From: Fodinibius sp052060035 | GTDB lineage: Bacteria > Bacteroidota > Rhodothermia > Balneolales > Balneolaceae | Length of the DNA stretch: 64,000 bases | Assembly (NCBI RefSeq): GCF_052060035.1 | Contig: NZ_JBPOEA010000012.1 | Span: 19,316-83,315 of the forward strand | Direction: 5' to 3' | Shown: positions 61,333 through 64,000 of the stretch, one piece after another | Layout of the letters: every line of letters begins with the position of its first letter | Position numbering within the stretch: the first letter of the stretch is position 1 | Notes under the pieces: generated by a model | What the model was told of the DNA's origin: nothing | What the model saw: only the letters and a program-made list of their open reading frames with translations | Databases searched by the model: none | Made by a program: the position numbers and the translations under genes

Positions 61333-63793
61333 GAAAACTACACTGCAAGAACGTAGAATTGTTACTTCCGATGGGTGAACCGGGTGGTGGGGTCAGCGGC
61401 TTGGTGGGCATAAACATTTCACCTTTATCCTTAAACTGCTGCAAAGTCCGATATCCGTATAACAAGGAAGCCACGCGCTGTTCCCTTTCCGCTCTGTTTT
61501 CGGCCTCATCACGCATCCACTCCCGCAAAGCTTCCAACTTAAAGTTAGTAACAGCACGTACTTGCGAAGAGGCTCCTTCATCCGCAGCTAACTTCATCAT
61601 TTGATATAATACCACGTGATTAATGGTATTCTGTACGGCTCCCTTATATCCACCGGAAGGCTTCTTCTGCCAAGTATTCGCAATCACCTCATCCAGCATG
61701 TCACCCAATCCCAAATTGGAGGAATCACGAGCTTCCGATTCTACCAAACGAGCAGCACGTTCAGCGTTAAACAACAGTTCTGCGCTCATAGCAGCAGCTG
61801 TTTCGGCTGCTCCAAGCGGATCAAAAGTAGGGTCGGTGTGGCTATTAAATAGTTCGCGGGAGTCATAATAACCAATAGGGCGCGGGGGAATCAGATCTAC
61901 GATATGTTCCGGCATAGCCAGTTGTTCAGCGGATAAGGTTTTCAGCATCGCATCCAAAGCAGCTCGTTGCTCTTTATCTGCAACCGGCGCGGGTCCTGCC
62001 TGATTATCACCCCGCAAATTGTAGCTGTAATCCTGTCCTCCAATAAGTTTTGCGGTACCGTCAATTTGATAACGATGATACAGGTAAATGGGCACCAGCA
62101 CATCCTCTAACTCTGCCATGGGCGTACCTTGTGGGATATTCGAGGCTGAGAAGTTTTGTAGCGCAATGTCCCGTACATCCAAAATATGGTGCAGCTGATC
62201 GATCGCATCTTCACCATTATCCCAAAGGTGAGCTTTGGGATGCGCTCCACCGGTGGGTCGAGCATCGGCATCCGAAATAAAAAGCAGTCCATCATCAACG
62301 GCATCTTCAAGCACATTATTTAATGCAGCCTCCTTGCTTGGCAAGTTCGACACATCCTTATAGCCATACTCCACGGTCACCTTATCCCATTCGCCAATGC
62401 CGGTATCATAAGCCTCAGATAAATCGAGCGTGCTGTCTTGGGTGATATTCACTTTCGGGGCCGGATAATCCATCACCGACGCGCGGTCGTTGGTACTGGC
62501 GGCAAAGTTATGGGCCAGACCCAGCGTATGACCAACCTCATGGGCCGAAAGTTGACGGATTCTTGCCAGCGCCATCTCCAGCATGGGATTATCTTCACTA
62601 AAAGTTTCTCCCTCTTTATAGGGTGATAACAAACCCTCGGCAATCAGATAATCTTGTCTCACACGAAGCGATCCCAACAATACATGACCCTTGATAATTT
62701 CTCCCGTACGTGGATCTACAACTGAGGAACCGTACGACCACCCGCGCGTGGAGCGATGCACCCAGTTGATCATATTATAACGCACATCCATGGGATGAGC
62801 ACTGTCCGGCAACATTTTTACCTGGAAAGCATTTTTGTACCCGGCCGCCTCAAAGGCCTGGTTCCACCAGCGGGCACCATCAAGCAAGGCTCCACGAATA
62901 GGCTCGGGCGTCCCGGGATCCAGATAATAAACGATAGGCTCAACGGGTTCGCTCATCTCAGCATCAGGATTTTTCTTCTTGAGACGATGCTTGGTTATGT
63001 AGCGTTTGGTGAGCGACTCGCTAACCGGCGTACTGTAATCCTGGTAACTGATCCCAAAATAGCCGGCCCGCGGATCAAATTTTCGCGGCTCAAAATTATC
63101 GTCTGGTAGTTCTACAAACGAATGATGCTGGCGAACTGTAATGGCATCCGAAGTAGGGGTAACCGAACGGACCTGTCCGCCGGGATTATTACCGGTAAAT
63201 GTTAGTGTGACCTCAAATTCTGTATTCTTCGGGAAGTTCATCGTAGCCTCGCGATACAGCGCCGACCGACTTTTATCCACGCTAAAATTCCCTTCGTCAC
63301 TGCGTTGCAATCGCTGGCTAACACCATGGGCGTCGCGAAGCAGAAAATCCGTAATATCGATGAGTACCGCATCTTCATTTTGCGCTACAATTTCAAATCC
63401 CCATAGCACTGATTGGGCAAATGCATCGCGCACCGACTCTTTTTCTTTGGGATTATCGGTAATTGCCCGATACGAATAGTTGGGCTGTACCATCAACACC
63501 TTGGGACCGCGACGCTCAAACTTGACGATACGATCATCACCCAGTTGATTGCGGTCGAGCCCAATATCATTTGAACCGATGCCTGCAGCTAGCGAATTAA
63601 CATACAAAAATTCTGAATCGAACTGATCAACCTCCAGCCAGATTTTACCGCTGGCATCATCCCAAAAATAGGTGAAGTATCCTTTTTCTTTTTCGAGCCC
63701 CTGAGTCTTTTCACTGATTGAGGGGAGATTTTGAGCAAATCCCGTTCCATAGAAAAAAAGTAGTGACAAACTGAGTACGGCCAGTTTTTTCAT
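61328..63793 (-). CDS. Exported zinc-dependent metalloprotease (DUF5117/DUF4953 type)
   Basis: The 821-residue precursor begins with a signal peptide (MKKLAVLSLSLLFFYGTGFAQ). The layout, with WLEVDQFDSEFLYVNSLAAG early, YYLDPGTPEPIRGALLDG mid-protein and the metzincin zinc motif HEVGHTLGLAHN from His418, matches large secreted or periplasmic metalloproteases of Bacteroidota and relatives. Unlike the two small lipoprotein proteases here, the third zinc His is in the standard place. It ends in a Pro/Ser-rich tail with a single Cys. It stands alone with its promoter near the right window edge. Substrates are unknown. Confidence 0.9.
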   Translation of the reverse strand: MKKLAVLSLSLLFFYGTGFAQNLPSISEKTQGLEKEKGYFTYFWDDASGKIWLEVDQFDSEFLYVNSLAAGIGSNDIGLDRNQLGDDRIVKFERRGPKVLMVQPNYSYRAITDNPKEKESVRDAFAQSVLWGFEIVAQNEDAVLIDITDFLLRDAHGVSQRLQRSDEGNFSVDKSRSALYREATMNFPKNTEFEVTLTFTGNNPGGQVRSVTPTSDAITVRQHHSFVELPDDNFEPRKFDPRAGYFGISYQDYSTPVSESLTKRYITKHRLKKKNPDAEMSEPVEPIVYYLDPGTPEPIRGALLDGARWWNQAFEAAGYKNAFQVKMLPDSAHPMDVRYNMINWVHRSTRGWSYGSSVVDPRTGEIIKGHVLLGSLRVRQDYLIAEGLLSPYKEGETFSEDNPMLEMALARIRQLSAHEVGHTLGLAHNFAASTNDRASVMDYPAPKVNITQDSTLDLSEAYDTGIGEWDKVTVEYGYKDVSNLPSKEAALNNVLEDAVDDGLLFISDADARPTGGAHPKAHLWDNGEDAIDQLHHILDVRDIALQNFSASNIPQGTPMAELEDVLVPIYLYHRYQIDGTAKLIGGQDYSYNLRGDNQAGPAPVADKEQRAALDAMLKTLSAEQLAMPEHIVDLIPPRPIGYYDSRELFNSHTDPTFDPLGAAETAAAMSAELLFNAERAARLVESEARDSSNLGLGDMLDEVIANTWQKKPSGGYKGAVQNTINHVVLYQMMKLAADEGASSQVRAVTNFKLEALREWMRDEAENRAEREQRVASLLYGYRTLQQFKDKGEMFMPTKPLTPPPGSPIGSNNSTFLQCSFR

Positions 63794-64000
63794 AATGTAT
63801 TATTATCTAAGATTGGATATAAGAAGGATTAATTAACCAACTTTCGAGGAGATATTAAAATTTTGAACATACTTTATGATAGATGGAATATCTCGACCAA
63901 GTAATGTAACTCAGCCCATCTATCATCTAAACTTTCCAGCCTGAATACTGAAATTTATTGATGCAAATGATTCGAGACTATTTATATTTGCCGATCCTAT

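Overview
The window is ordinary chromosomal DNA from a Gram-negative bacterium, moderately AT-rich by eye. The best guess is the Balneolota/Rhodothermota branch near Bacteroidota (a Balneola/Fodinibius-like organism). This rests on gene style: many lipoproteins, MacB/FtsX-type permeases, a DUF5117-type zinc metalloprotease, a CheB-CheR-PAS-kinase hybrid, leucine dehydrogenase and a type A RNase P RNA. Acidic tails and inserts on several proteins (an IscA-like protein, the PspB-like proteins, the DivIVA protein, an acidic unknown) would fit a halophile. The taxonomic call is inference. I see no insertion sequence, prophage, CRISPR array or rRNA operon.

Layout. 0-5.8 kb: the edge of an M28 peptidase lipoprotein, a DUF2339 membrane protein, an SDR-aldehyde dehydrogenase-AcuI operon and an orphan receiver protein. 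5.9-13 kb: tRNA-Phe behind recJ, leucine dehydrogenase, hslO, ndh and a DmpA-like peptidase. 13-17.8 kb: a leftward housekeeping block (lipB, lipA, plsY, gpsA, an AlbA_2 regulator, an IscA-like carrier). 17.8-23.6 kb: signalling genes, namely a sensorless sigma-54 activator, a NarL-type regulator and a divergent 1084-residue CheB-CheR-PAS-kinase. 23.7-31 kb: lpdA, a DUF985 cupin, two tandem metzincin-like lipoproteins, small lipoproteins, prfC and a DUF72 protein. 31-38 kb: a fatty acid hydroxylase and a tripartite ABC exporter with a serine hydrolase gene inside it. 38-47 kb: a double GT2 glycosyltransferase, a SirB1-like protein, arcA with a site-2 protease, smpB, an MtfA-like peptidase and a cytochrome c lipoprotein. 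47-49.5 kb: rnpB, a cysteine-free zinc-ribbon homologue and a Nif3-like protein. 49.7-54.5 kb: yggS, three tandem PspB-like proteins, divIVA, punA, a TonB-domain lipoprotein and an acidic unknown. 54.5-64 kb: a plant-type asparaginase lipoprotein, comEC, xseB-dxs, aat and a large zinc metalloprotease.

How they connect. plsY and gpsA supply phosphatidic acid precursors. lipB and lipA make protein-bound lipoate, which LpdA reoxidises. smpB, prfC, aat and hslO serve translation rescue, release factor recycling, N-end-rule tagging and redox chaperoning.

The most unusual locus is yggS - three PspB-like membrane/coiled-coil proteins - divIVA. It resembles the Gram-positive ylmE-sepF-ylmG-divIVA division cluster with the middle genes replaced. 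Other points worth attention are the paired lipoprotein proteases with a split archaemetzincin-like motif, the zinc-ribbon homologue with no cysteine left, and a 0.5 kb gap that ends in a strong orphan terminator.
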